The notes: generated by a model from the sequence alone, not told the origin. 64,000 nucleotides of DNA from Akebia trifoliata (GCA_017979445.1 CM030710.1:12200248-12264247), one strand, 5' to 3'; counted from the first letter of the stretch, positions 10,666 to 23,345 are shown. A program made the numbers and translations.

Positions 10666-13600
10666 TGTCACGCCCCGAAATCCCAACACGAATCCTGAGG
10701 ATACATCCGTCAGAATCTCGAGGTGTGAGGTGAACATATACACAACTTGATAATCAAACAAGAACAATAATACTAATAGATAAAGTATACGTAGTAGAAA
10801 TTATACTGAAATACAACAAATCAAAGTAGCGGAATTAAAAGTCAAGATCATTATCCAAGGTGATCCTCAACATCCATCATATCTCAAAATACAACTTCCC
10901 AAAATATAAATACATCATCTCCCACAAATATAAAAGTAACACATTGTGTTAGGGTCCCTAAATAATCTTCAAATTGAGGAAGGTTGCAGGTCATCGACAT
11001 AACCTTCTACGGGGACCTCCACGAATGGCTCTTCGTAAGTAGGCTCCGCATAAGCTGGATAATCTGAAAGGGGTGAAGAATAGGGAGAGTAACAAGGGGA
11101 TGTTACTCAGCAGTATGAACGTCGTTCTAACAACGTGTCATACATGTACGAGTAATCATCTAAACAGTTAAATCATGCAGATTTTTCATAATGTAGTATA
11201 CGATAAATGTCTAAGCATAATTAGTAACCAGTCATAATAGTTTCAATCTATCATTTCTATCGTTTGAAGTAACATATACATTTTTTAAGTAAAAAAAATA
11301 TCTATCAACATCACAAAAGGAAGAAAAATATATAATACGAACACGGTGGTGTAGTCGCTAAGAGAACAGAGGATCACGTCGATATAACCGCCTCGGCTAT
11401 GGCAAAATTGATACTCCAAACTTCAAATCTGATGTGGAATACCATCGTTAAAATCTGATTCTATGGTTAGTCTAGCATACCAATGTTATATGATCATTTA
11501 TCTGGCTCAGACTAACCGTTGACCAAGAATCCAATACTGAGTTTAATTAACGGTAAGGTCGACCATTTGACGACTATAAACTAACAGTGATCACTAACTA
11601 GTCCAGGAGACCCCTCGCATCGAAGCCTGTCAAGAGGCAATACATGTGAACCCCGCCTACTTCTACACTATACAGAGACCGCCTTTACACACAACGTTTT
11701 CCAAGAAAGAAGTAGAAAAAATTCCCGGATCGTAGAAGTTGTAATATGCTCTAAGGTATCCCATACTATCAAAGAGCATATGACATCTAATATTAATCCT
11801 AGATTGACTCGTCGCTACCAGATATATAGCATTGTATCACTCTTTCTAGGTTTTCTACAACTCTTTTCTAGTAAACAAAATAGTTTGTTTGTATACTATA
11901 TATACTAGTTTATTTTCATAAAAATACAAGCAAGCTCGGTAGTATCCTCCAGTAGTATCCATTTGTCCTTCCATCAATCTATCAGTCCATCTATCTATCG
12001 TGTCTCATGTGGCATGACCACCGCATAAGACTGGAGGCACTGTCCAATCATTCAATCGAGAACCTACGTTCTTTCTATCCATCCATCAATCAATCGGTAA
12101 ATCAAGCGTCTAACTTCCTACATATCTATCAGTATATCTTCGTTTCTAAAGTTGTTGAAAAATCATAAAACATCAATCAATTCCATTCAATAGTTTTGGT
12201 TGAGTAGAAAAGTTCAGAAAACGCGATAAAAATCATACGATGAGCAGGTTGGAAAAGTTGTCAAATTTTGACTAAATGCTGAAAAAAGTGATTTTTCAAA
12301 GTTGTTGAAAGTTAAAACAGGTTTTTGCACGTGAAAGCCCTCGACAACATGAGAAAGATCATATAATTTTTATTATTTGATTCGAAGTAAAATTTAAGAT
12401 ATCGCATTTTCAAAATCGGATGAAAACATTGAAATTTACGTTTTGTTTTGAAACCAAAAATTGGATTTTGATCCTTTGAGTTTTGGATCTTGAAATCATT
12501 CCCATTGTTCCGAAATGGGGGTTAAAATCTAAATTTCATTAAAGAACTTAAAGTAAATGGAAAGAATCCATTTACTTAAATGTTTTTAATGAAATGAAGG
12601 GTGAGAAATCATGTATAGGCAATGAAGAGGGCAATCCAAAAGACAGAAGTTAGTTTTAATGGACTGTTTCTATCGGTGGCTGAAATTTAGTTCTGTTGGT
12701 TGAACTGACAGCTCCTGCCGACAGAACCAAGTTGATGGTGGTAGAAACATGTTTCTGTTGGTGGGACTGACAAAATGGCTGTCGGTGGGACCAACAGCAC
12801 TGAACCATTCGCTAATTCTCGACTTTTCGAGTTCCTCTTCCACTCTTCGAATACTTCGACCCACTCATGAAATTAAGGTTCAAAATTGGTAAAATCATGA
12901 TAAATCCCTATTCCTAACATGAATTTATGAATATTATATTCTATTAAGGATATCATACAACTTGAGAGTAGAAGGGAAGGCATCCTACTTGTATAGCTTT
13001 CCACGATCGATTTGAAGGCAAAGAGTGGCACGAAAGTCAAGGTTGGTGAGCTTGAATGCGAGATGCTTAGGTGGTTGCGCTATTCTTAGAGACAATACTC
13101 ATCTTCTTCTTATGATGAAGAACAATCATCTCCTAAGTGAATGAACCCTTGAGTGGGAGGAGTTGAAACCCACTTGTTGATTCTTCGTGAGGCATGTAGA
13201 TAACGAAGAAGAAGTTAGGTTCTAAGACCGTGAGTTTGTAGTACTCGACGTCGTCTTCAACTCCTTTTTTGTTGTCGAGGTCCAACGATCACTCACTGTC
13301 GAAGAATCTAGAAGGGAAGAAGAGTGGAAACCCTTAGTTTTCTAAGAGTTAGGGCTTGGGGTTATTAAAGAGTAGGAAAAGTGAAGAATAAGAAATCAGA
13401 TTTTCTTTTATTTTAGCCTTGAGGGCAAGTTGGTAATTTCACATTATTTCTATTCGATGATAACTTGACTTCTTGAACTCGGAATTTGACGAATGAATAC
13501 TCCATTCCCTTTAATTTTTCACCACGGACCTAATGGTGTATTTAGATTCTTCAAATTTTCGCTCCATCACGAATTCACTATTTTTGGGTCCTACTTAATA

Positions 13601-13804
13601 CGAAATTCAAGGATTTTCATGACTTTTCCGACCGAACTCGAATTCGAACATACTCACCGATTAATATATGTTTCTCGACCCTTTTAAGTTCAATGGCAAA
13701 GTTAGATTTCATTAAAATTGAATTAAATAGAATATGAGTATTTTATCTTAATCTTATATCAAAAAGTTTTCTCGAGATATGAATTAGGAACTCGGGGTAT
13801 TACA
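10666..13804 (-). repeat. Solo LTR, Tekay/Del-like, nested in element 1
   Basis: Begins TGTCACGCCCCG and ends CGGGGTATTACA. It is flanked on both sides by CAAAC (10661-10665 and 13805-13809), a perfect 5-bp duplication. It is the reverse complement of the LTR at 19154-22312, for example the segment around 13625-13655 against 19330-19360. No internal domain is present, so it was left by recombination between two LTRs. Length 3139 bp. It contains a GA/TG-rich stretch with repeated GTTGGTGG-like words at 12665-12800. The short ORFs inside it are not supported as genes. Confidence 0.9.
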
Positions 13805-13809
13805 CAAAC

Positions 13810-14583
13810 ATTTTTCAAAGGAAATTCAAAAGAAAAATTATCAAATTCTTTATTGCACAAGAGTCTTGAAAATTTAAAGGAATGTCGGTTCTTCTATCTG
13901 TTATATATCAGAGTCCATATTGGCTCGTTCATATTTTTCAAATGCAATCCATTCCCTCAGTTTTGTAGTCAAGTTCTAGTTAAAACCAACCTTGAAATTA
14001 GGGGCATTTTGAAAAGTCATTGTGATTATAAAGTTTTGTTTTTAATCACATGATAAAAAGGAAAAATCTTTCAAAAGTTGAAAAGTCTAGCGAAGCCCAA
14101 TGATAATTATGAATATGGATGCATGATAAGCAAATAAAGGCCCAATCTCCCGATCTTTGAGATCGATAATATCGAGTCCTTAATTAAACCTCAGCTCGAG
14201 AAGCGTGGCTCAAATAAGTTCGAGTTAGAGAAATGAGACTCCAACTTTTTTTAATCATAGAATGAATTAACGGGATTGTTTCTCAATGATTCGATAGAAT
14301 ACTCAGTAAGCATCACACCATTGCACACGTACACTTTTGCATTAGTTAAGGAGAATTTTTCAAAATTCAAGGATCTAACATCGTCAGTGAGAGTTCACGC
14401 TCGAGGACTTGACAAACTTTTAGTTCGAGGAGAGTTTTACCTTTAAAGATTTGAATGCCCCGACGAATTGCTAAATTAGGCTTAAAATAAACTGTCACTA
14501 GCTTTGGCATTCGGATATCGCACTATCTACCGAAATAGATTTGCTATCTAGTTTGCTTCAACCCTCTGCCAAAGAGGGGTATC
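13810..14583 (+). other. Element 1 3'-terminal internal region
   Basis: The last ~85 bp (14500-14583) match the sequences next to the LTRs of element 2 (41786-41880) and element 3 (61504-61595) in reverse complement. The 33-bp minisatellite present in those two elements is missing here. No gene. Confidence 0.7.
14562..14579 (+). other. Polypurine tract inside a hairpin, element 1
   Basis: CCCTCTGCCAAAGAGGGG forms a perfect 6-bp stem (CCCTCT/AGAGGG) with loop GCCAA. The purine arm lies a few bases from the LTR start at 14584. The same hairpin occurs in element 3 (61508-61525) and, with a mismatch, in element 2 (41791-41807). Confidence 0.65.
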
Positions 14584-16105
14584 TATAGACACTCCATTTT
14601 TGCACTCACCTGATTAATCAACTCATCAACCCAATTGTGACGGTTTCCAATGATGGATGAATATTCCAATGTTTTTTATTTGTTAATAGATATATTTTGA
14701 AAATTCGAAAAATGTATCTCAAATAAGCAAAACTTTAGAAACCACGCTACACTAGAAAAATATGACCCAAAACATAGAAATCATCATTCTTAAGACAAAA
14801 AAAGTTTTACGAAAAAAATCACTAAATTACCAAATTACCCTAACATCAAAACATCTCTAGAGCCTACATTACGCTTAGGAAAACCTTTTCGAACATATAA
14901 AACAACAAACAAAAATAAAAAAATTATTTCGCCAATTTTCACAAAATTTGACAAAATTACAAAAATATCCTTCATAGGGTCCACGATCATTTCACACCAA
15001 AAATTCATAAATGACACAAACTGATACTCCCATTGAATTTCTTATAAAAAATTGATTTCAAAACATCCCAAAACATCAATAAACGACCTCAAAACGCCAA
15101 AATCCCCTTCAGGGCTAAAACAGTAATTTTTCAATCCTAAAATTTTAAAATTTTAAAATTAATAATTAAAATATTAATTAACGTAAAGAGAAACCTTAAT
15201 TAAAATTTTGGATAATTAAAACTAATTAATTAATTCCACGGGCCAACTTTTAAGTAACGACCCATTTGGCATTTATTAAAAGACCTCCATTTGGGGTCCT
15301 AAAGAATTAAAGATAGAATTAAGGTGATTCTCTAAAAAACTTTAAAAAAAATATGTTCTTGCATTATATGTAAGAATCAAAACCCTAAAAACCTAATTTA
15401 AAATCCTAATCTAAGAAACCCAATTAAACCCTAATTAAACAATCTTATCTTATCTAAAAGGAGACCTAGTCAAACCCTAATTCTTCCAAAAAAATCTATA
15501 AATAGAAGCCTCTACAACTGAATCTCGTAGGTCAAGAAAAATCTTAGGAAAAAGAGGTCAGAAACACCCCCCGGCCTTCTCAAAATCCTAAATCTGAAGT
15601 CCCAACTTCCTACCTAACACCCAAACCCTCTTTTCTACATAAAAAAACATCCAAAATTCCTCAAAATATACCTAGAAACCTTCAAAACACCCAGAACATC
15701 TAGAAAATACTCAAATCTATGAGGAAAGTACCTCATCTTGGATATCAGAAATAGATCTAAGGATAGAAAAAAAAGGAAAACTTACATAAGGATGTTCTCC
15801 CCAATTCTAAGAGAATCAATTGCCGCAATCACCCAAGGTAACAAAAGTAATATTTTATTTTGATTTTTAGGTCATTTTTAGCAATGTAATAATTTTTGGG
15901 AAAAGTAAAGACCGGTGTTTGCCGGGCGGGATCAGTGTCTAACACCTTCCGATCTTGTAACGTGATCCCTGGACCTTTCTTTTTCGTAGACTAGTACCTT
16001 TTTTTTATTTTGAGTCATGTTCGGTTCCTAGATCATAATAACTAGATGGCGACTCCCAAACCCAAAAAATCGGATTCGTAAACCCGCGGATCAAGGGTGC
16101 TTTCA
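14584..16105 (+). repeat. Element 1 3' LTR
   Basis: Starts TATAGACACTCC (family consensus TGTAGACACCCC, so the terminal TG is mutated) and ends GGTGCTTTCA. TATA box at 15496-15505. U5 decamer TGGCGACTCC at 16047-16056. 1522 bp. The next five bases, CCAGG (16106-16110), are the predicted target duplication, whose partner lies left of the window. Confidence 0.88.
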
Positions 16106-17570
16106 CCAGGATATCCGAAAGTCAAGGCTCGATGATCTAGGTATAAAAGAAATGGTATTTTAGACAACCAGTTGGAAACTTTGACTATATTAAAGCTAGA
16201 GACATCGATGGATATGGTAGAGGTAGTTAGGGAATTTGGGGATGTTTTTTCAGATGATTTACCAGGTTTGCCTCTATGTCGTGAGATAGAGTTTTCTATC
16301 GATTTGGTACCAAGCAGAGAGCCTATCTCCATTGTACCATACCAAATGGCCCCAATAGAAATTCAAGAGTTGAAATCATAGATTGATGAGCTTAATAAAT
16401 TGGGATTTATTCAACCGAGTTCCTTACCCTGGGGAGTACCGATTTTGTTTGTCAAGAAGAAGGATATGTCACTTCGATTATGTATCGATTATCGGAAGCT
16501 AAATCAAGTGACCATCAAGAATAAGTACCCCCTTCTGCGTGTCGATGATTTGTTCGACCAACTACAAGGTGTTCAATATTTCTCTAAGATGGACTTGCGA
16601 TCTGGGTACCATTAGTTGAGGATTCGGGAGGCGGATGTTCCAAAGACTGTATTTAGGACCGGGTTAGGACAATTCGAGTATTTAGTGATGCCTTTCGGTC
16701 TGACAAATGCACCATTAGCATTTATGAATCTGATGCACCGGTTATTTTGGGAGTACCTCAACAAATTTTTTCTTGTGTTCGTAGATGACATTCTAATTTA
16801 CTTTAAGTTGAGGGAGGATTATGAAAGACACCTTAAAGTTACACTACAGATTCTACGAAAGCATAAGTTATATGCCAAGTTTAGCAAGTGTGAGTTTTGG
16901 CTCCAAAAGGTGAAATTCCTAAAACACGTGGTGTCTAATGAAGGGATAGCAGTAGACTCTTCCAAGGTTGAAGTCTTGTTAATGTGAAAACAACCAAAGA
17001 CAGTGACAAATATCAGAAGTTTTCTTAGGATGGCCGGCTACTATAGAAGGTTTATTAAGGGATTATTCACTCTTGTAGCATCGTTGACGAGATTGACGCA
17101 GAAAAACATCCGGTTTGAGTGGGATGACAAATGCAAGACTGCATTTCAACAATTGAAGAAAAGATTGACAACCGCTCCAGTTTTAGTGTCACCAACTCTG
17201 GGTGAAGCTCTGACGATCTTTACAGATGCTTCAGGGATTGGTTTGGGAGTCGTATTGATGCAGTTTAGGATGGTAGTGGCATACGCATCTAGGAAGTTGA
17301 AGAACCATGAGAAGAATTATCCCGTTCATGATCTTGAACTAGCCACTATAGTGTTCGCACTACGCCTTTGGAGACATTACTTATACGGAGAGAAGTTTGA
17401 AGTATTCTCCGATTATAAGAGCCTCAAGTACATATTCTCGCAACGAGAATTAAATAGAGACAACTATGTTGATAGGGTATCTCAAGGATTATGACTTTAC
17501 CCTTGAGTACCACCCGGGGAAAGCCAATGTGGTCGTCGACGCGTTGAGTAGAAACATTGTAGTTCATATG
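16106..17570 (+). pseudogene. RT and RNase H of Tekay/Del-like pol, broken
   Basis: Motifs in order: [13 protein letters not shown] (16230), [19 protein letters not shown] (about 16480-16530), [10 protein letters not shown] (16590), MPFGLTNAP (16690), the catalytic box FVDDIL (about 16780), [15 protein letters not shown] (RNase H, 17218), and [18 protein letters not shown] followed by [10 protein letters not shown] (17340-17440). In-frame stops occur at 16379, 16613 and 16985, and a frameshift near 17475 precedes [15 protein letters not shown]. Known: these domains copy element RNA into DNA. The visible stops make this copy inactive, though the key Asp residues of RT are still encoded. Confidence 0.9.
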
Positions 17571-17639
17571 ATAGTGAAATGATGGTAGTTGCTTGAGCAA
17601 GTTATAGAAATAGTGTTCGAGGCTCTGAGAGAAAGGTAC

Positions 17640-19106
17640 TGACCGCACATTTACCTGGGGACATTGAAGATTGAAAATAAGTTGATAGCACGAATTAAGG
17701 AAACCCAGAAGGTAGATGAAAATGCGAGAGAATATGAGCTGAGAGCTAGGGACCTAGCCAACCTAGACTGGTCAAAAGGATCAGATAAGGTTCTCAAATT
17801 TGAAGCAAAATATGGATACCTTAGGACTCGCAATTGAGGTCCGATATACTGGGTAAGGCACACTGTTCCCAGTATTCTATCCACCGAGGAGATACGAAAA
17901 TGTATAAAGATCTGCGAAAAAAATTTTGATTTTCAGATTTGAAGAAGGTAATTGCAAAATATGTAGGTAGATGCCTAATTTGCCAGCAAGTTAAAGACAG
18001 AACACCGCAACCTAGAAGGCTTACTCCAACCACTACCCATAGCAGAATGGAAATGGGAGCACGTGACCATGGATTTTGTAGTGGGGTTACCTAAGGTCAG
18101 TGAAGGGTCAAATGCCATATGGGTGATTCTGGATTGCTTAACGAAATCAGCACATTTCATCCCAATCTGGGTTTCATTTGGTGTTAATAGACTGAGCCAA
18201 ATATACATAGCTGAGATAGTTTGCCTACATGGGGTGCTAGTTTCTTTCATGTCAAATAAGGATCCTAGATTTACTTCTCGATTCTGGGAGAGTCTACACA
18301 AAGCCATGAGTACTCAGTTGAATTTCAGTACAGCTTTTCATCCACAATCTAATGGACAGTCTGAGCGAGTTATTCAGATTTTAGAAGATATGCTACAGGC
18401 ATGTTTTAGATTTGGAAGAGGTTGGAAACGCCACTTACTGTTGGTGGAATTCTCTTATAACAATAGTTTTCAAGCTAGTATTGGCATGGCACCATTTGAG
18501 GCTCTATACAGGAGGCCGCGTCGATCATCGATATGTTGGATAGAGATAGGAGATGCCACGGTGTTGGGACCCGAAGTTGTTGAAAAAACTACTGAAACAA
18601 TATGCATTATACATGACAGACTACAAATTGCTCAGAGTAGATAGAAAGGCTATGCAGACAAGCGGTGCAGACCTTTGGAATGTCAAGTTGTGGATAAAGT
18701 ATTCTTGAAAGTATCACCCCGAAGAGGAATATCTAGGTTTGGCGTGAAGGGCAAGTTAAAACCGCAATTTGTGGGACCATTTGAGATAACTAAATGGATA
18801 TGTCCGATTTACAGATTGATTCTACCTCCATAACTTGAATAGGTTCACAATGTGTTCCACGTGTCCATGCTAAAGAAATATTTGTCAGACCATTCATATG
18901 TGGTTGACTTACGGGAGTTAGAAGTAGATGAAGACGTATCATACGAGGAAGGTGCGATATAGATACTTGACAGGAGAGTAAAACAACTTAGATCCAAATC
19001 TATTCCTTTAGTCAAAGTGTTGTGGAGGCACCACAACATTGAAGAAGCTACTTGGGAAAAATAAGTAGAGATGCAGGCAAAATATCCAGAACTATTCCAA
19101 GACTAA
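17640..19106 (+). pseudogene. Integrase of Tekay/Del-like pol, broken
   Basis: One frame (codons at positions divisible by 3) continues with scattered stops to TAA 19104-19106. Visible are the core start MDFVVGLPK (18066), DPRFTSRFW (18261) and QSNGQSERVIQILEDML (about 18345-18395), then FSYNNSFQASIGMAPFEALY and the tail MLKKYLSDHS and VKVLWRHHNIEEATWEK. The position of the second catalytic Asp reads Asn (AAT, 18255-18257), giving SNKD where the family has SDRD. No separate chromodomain is obvious. The tail fits the Del/Tekay type. Confidence 0.88.
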
Positions 19107-19141
19107 GGAACGATTTTAATTTCAATGACAAATTTTTTATT

Positions 19142-19153
19142 AAGGGGGGAGAA
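19142..19153 (+). other. Polypurine tract of Tekay-like element
   Basis: AAGGGGGGAGAA directly before the LTR start at 19154. Pure purine, correct place for plus-strand priming. Confidence 0.85.
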
Positions 19154-22100
19154 TGTAATACCCTGAATTTTTAACTTGTATCTCGAAGGAACTTGATAAT
19201 GAAATTATGAAATTTCTAAAAGAAAACTTAGATTAAAGTACTCGAATATTGTTATGTTCATTTTCAATGAAAATCTACTTCGCCATTAGATTTAGAAAAT
19301 GTTGAAATATATACTTTAGCATGTAAGCAAGTTCGAATTCGAGTTCGGATGAAAGAGTTATAAAATCCTTGAATTTTATGTTGAGAGTGACCCAAAATAG
19401 TGAAATTTCGTTAGAACGGGAATCAGGAAAATTCTACGTCACTGTTAGGCCTACAACGAAAAAAATATTCATTTGCCATTTTCTGAGTTCGGATAGTCAG
19501 GTTACCGTCGAAAATATAAACGAAAAGAAAATGGCAAAATTGCCCTCAGCCTTTTATAAAAGAAAGTTAACTTTCTTTTTATCTATTCTCTAAAGAACCC
19601 AAATCAACACTTTTCTCAATCCTAGGGTTTCAACCCAATCTCATCCAAATCCATCGCGATCAAGCCCGTGTGGATCATCGACAAAGATGGAAAAGTCGTC
19701 GGCATTGTCGAGCTCTGCGTTTTCACCCCATTGAACCTTCATTTTTTTCTCTTAATCCCTCATCCAAAAATAGTGAGTGGGTTCGACATTACCCACTCAG
19801 ATTCTTACCCATTTAGAGGAGGGGTTGTTCATCATTGTAGGAAAAAGAATATCTTCACCGAGGGTTTCGACATCAGCCTAACCATTGGCAATCAAGTTCG
19901 TCAAATTTCAAGTTCCTTGTGGTCTCGCTTGGACTTTTGTGCCAGCTCTTCACCATCGACAATCACCAACCAAGTAGGGGACTCTCGATTCTTAATAATA
20001 ACCGTAGATTTCGAAATGTACATTTAGGTTTTTAAGAAAACTTGTTATTTGTTTTAAATCATAGAAATTTTTGTTTGATTTGCAATTCATGTTAGATATA
20101 GAGATTTGATGTGTTTTTATCATGTTTTAATATTAAAATTCATGGGTGGGTCGAATGGTTCGAAGAACGGAAGAAAAACCCAAAAAATGGATCGAAAAAT
20201 TAAAAATTTGTGTAATGGTTCAGTACTGTCGGTAGGAGCTGTCGGTACCACCGACATCTACCGAAGACTAACAGAAACTTGTCAAAACTATTTTTTGACT
20301 TTTGGGTTATCTGCCTCATGCCTTATACATGTTTTCCCACCATTCATTTCATTAAAAGCATTTAAGTAATGTTCTCTTACTTTAAGTTCTTTAATGAAAT
20401 TAAGATTTTACCCCCCATTTCAGAACAATAGAAATGATCTTAAAATCCAAATCTCAAAAGATCAAAATCCAAATTTTGGTTTCAAGAACAAAACGTAAAT
20501 TTCGATGTTTTCAACTAATTTTCAAAAGTTGATATCTTTCGTGTTACTTTGAATTAAACTATAAAAATTATATGGTGTCGAATCTCATGTTAAAAGCTTT
20601 CATTTCCAAAAACCTATTTTCAATTTTGAGAATATTGAAAATTTGAGTTCTTGACACTTAGTCAAATTTCCATCAACTTTTTTAGTTTTAACAGTTTGCC
20701 TTTGCGTACTTATTGGGATCCCGTTTTAATAAAAATTTAACAGCTCTTTTATAAAAAGATCAAAGTGAATTTGAAAGCTTGAAAATAAAAAGGTTTGGCG
20801 TGAAAAGATGAAAAGTGAAAATGTCGAAAGAATGGAAAAGGGGATGAAACAGTAAAATGTCATAATTACACTTGAGGGGTGATATCTGCATTTTACATTG
20901 TATGTTGTGCATAGGTTGATAAAAGGATATCCAGATGTAATGAATGGTTGTATGTTTATTTAAATTTTGTTGGAACAGAGGCTCCGAGTACTGTTATTTA
21001 TTTTAGGCTGGGTGCCCACAGTTGTATGATAGGAAACTGGATATCCATTATCAACCTTGTTATGTTAATTTCTCTTTATTTTTAAAGAAAAATAGTAAAT
21101 ATATAAGTTGTTATTTTGTGAGTTGTTAAAGAGTCTATGAATGCCTGAAGGGATAGTACGTCATATCATTCGGAGTGGTGTATTATCATAGGATGTATGG
21201 TAGGGACCACCAAGCTCATACGTGGTATGGGACGCGTATAAGAGTGGAGTCACAACTAAAATCCAGGTCAATTCCTTTCTATTTTTACCGATGAATATGT
21301 ATTGTAAAGGTGGTCGTATATGAATGGAACTGTTTACTTTGAGAATTACATGCACACCTGATAGGCATAGACGAAGGTGATTGGTCAGTAATCACTAACA
21401 ATGTGATTGGTCAGTAATCACTAACAATCTAACTATAGTCGAACGTTCTGACATATCGAAAAGAAATCCATTGCTTACGATCACGTCAAACGGCCCACCT
21501 AAGTCGGATAAATAGTCACCTATGTGGTAAACGCGCCAATCAGCGATAAAATTAGGAACTAAAAGACAGTGAATTATTGTAACATCATGTCCTGACTGGG
21601 AGCGATTTAGTCATGAATCCCAACTCTCTAATTCTAGTACTCCACCATTATGTAATATGTATCTGTTGTTCTATTTTGAATTATAAATTGAAAAGCATTT
21701 CAATTATTTCAATGTTGTCAATTATGTGGGATTTTAAACTGTTTAATTACTCATCCCTTACTATATGTACTAGTTAATCGTAGTTTAATTTGTAAAGCTT
21801 GCATGTTTTTGAAATGATTCAGTATGATTACTCGATCACGTTAGGTGAGGTTATTAGTGGGAATTGTTTGTGGACCTACTGAGTAATCATTGTTACTCAC
21901 CCTTTACTTCCTATTTTTTTAGCTTCAGAGCCTATAGACGGAGAGGCGATCATAGAGCCATCGAGTGAGGATCATCTGGTGGGTCATACTGACGACCATA
22001 GTCTACTACCTGGTGAGCACTGGAACTATTTCCATTAAGAGTCATCGTGTCCAGGAAGTGTATATAGTTTTTGGACCGAGTGATAGGTTTATGTCAGAGT

Positions 22101-22312
22101 GAGGATAAAATTTTGTAATCATGTATATTGTTATATTTCGCACAACTCTGATATATCTATATGTTGTTCGTAATTTTACCAACTTCCGCATCTTGTATAC
22201 TCTTTGGCTTATGTTAGATACAGGATTTGTTGGATTTTGTTTTATCAGGTTTTTGAATTCCATGGAACGCTAACATAAACAGAGGGAGCTATGTCAAAAT
22301 TTCGAGGTGACA
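19154..22312 (+). repeat. 3' LTR of Tekay-like element
   Basis: Starts TGTAATACCC, ends GAGGTGACA. 3159 bp. Homologous in reverse orientation to the solo LTR 10666-13804 and the fragment 35405-36747. Contains only short, unsupported ORFs. 22313-22317 (CTTAA) is the expected duplication of the whole element. Confidence 0.88.
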
Positions 22313-22317
22313 CTTAA

Positions 22318-23046
22318 TACCTTAAGATTTGACCTTGGGATCTGTGTTAGTGTTTGGTGGGACACTACAACAATGATAAAAAAATTTTTTATCGATAATG
22401 ACTCAATACTGAATCATCTAAAGGTTAATAAAAAGAATATCAATGTTCAAAATATGCGACCATCACATTATAGTTGTTGCAGACATATTGGATACAGTTG
22501 ATCAACATGAAGAAATTCAATTTGAATATAATTATAATTTTTTTAATATTTAAGTGTTTAATTTTGTATATCTGTAAGAGGTTCTAATGTAATATCTACA
22601 TTTAAAAATAGTGGATCGCTTCGCTAGAGCCTAGGAATGTAATTGTCAGATTGTGCAACGAACTCGTAAACAAATTTTTGTCTATTCTTTATTTTAATTA
22701 TTTTATTTTATTACAAATTATTCATCTTCATATATGTAAAAAGTGACAATAGATTATTTGATGAGAACTTCAGTATAAAAATGATTAGGTGATTTTTGCA
22801 AACGATGATTTGATAATTTATAATAATATCAATTTTATTTTGCAAACGAATAATGACTAACCAAGAAAATGAAGTAAAATGATATCAATAGTACTATCCG
22901 ATGCATCTAGAAATAATGTTGCTCTGCACAGTGCCAATAAAAAGTAGAACTTTAAGATAAATAATTAACATAAAATTAAAATATTAATAAATAATATCAA
23001 ATATATATATAATACAAATAATTTGATAATAATAAATAATTAAAAT
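22318..23046. other. Intergenic, nothing recognised
   Basis: AT-rich, including an AT-dense part around 22930-23040. No domain-bearing ORF on either strand. Confidence 0.5.
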
Positions 23047-23345
23047 TTACCTCATCCATGGACATCTATCTATCTGGTAATATCCCATATGTATCACATA
23101 GCAAATAAAGCTAATAGTATTGACGTGAAAGTATCCCTCAATAGGATGTAGACTTCCAAGACACTTAAGGATCAAATTGGGACAATTCTCTCTCATTATA
23201 TGTAGCACAACAATAGGGTACCCGTTGATTCTAAGTCCTAAATAATGAATAGTATTATCTAAAGTGATCGACATATTTCCAAATAGAAAGTGAAATGTAC
23301 ACGTCTGTGGTCAAAATCTCTCAACAAAGGCATAACACAGACATG
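23047..23345 (-). pseudogene. Plant mobile domain (PMD/MAIN-like) fragment
   Basis: Reading the minus strand in one frame gives VERF, a stop, PQTCTFHFLFG, then NMSITLDNTIHYLGLRINGYPIV. This matches the signature of plant mobile domain proteins, in which a Trp-containing LVERW and THxFHxPFGE are followed by ITLxDVxxLLGLxIDG. One TGA stands where a Trp codon would be, and the part upstream is out of frame. Known: the domain occurs in MAIN-type host proteins and in many transposons. Here only about 80 codons survive, so it is a decayed fragment, more likely transposon-borne. Confidence 0.65.

Larger units (their letters stand above)
1..16105 (+). mobile_element. Element 1: Ogre/Tat-like LTR retrotransposon, gag-pol lost, with nested insertions
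   Basis: Seen: a plus-oriented LTR ends at 1193, followed after one base by a primer-binding site. A related LTR begins at 14584, directly after a purine-rich tract, and ends at 16105. The two LTRs align along their length with roughly 10% differences by eye. The internal region contains leader sequence shared with element 2 (7550-8300) and the conserved 3'-terminal segment of the same elements (14500-14583), but no gag or pol of its own type. Known: the tRNA-Arg primer site and large non-coding parts are typical of the Tat/Ogre lineage of Ty3/gypsy. Inference: it is a deletion derivative that needed enzymes in trans. It later received a chromovirus (3520-7544) and a solo LTR (10666-13804). 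About 330 bp of its 5' LTR lie left of the window. Confidence 0.8.
16106..22312 (+). mobile_element. Tekay/Del-like Ty3/gypsy element, 3' part
   Basis: RT, RNase H and integrase follow in order on the plus strand, then a polypurine tract (19142-19153) and a 3159-bp LTR. Gag, protease and 5' LTR are not in the window, because the sequence starts in the linker before RT directly after the 3' LTR of element 1. Inference: element 1 inserted into this pol gene, and the missing 5' part lies beyond the left edge. Confidence 0.85.
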
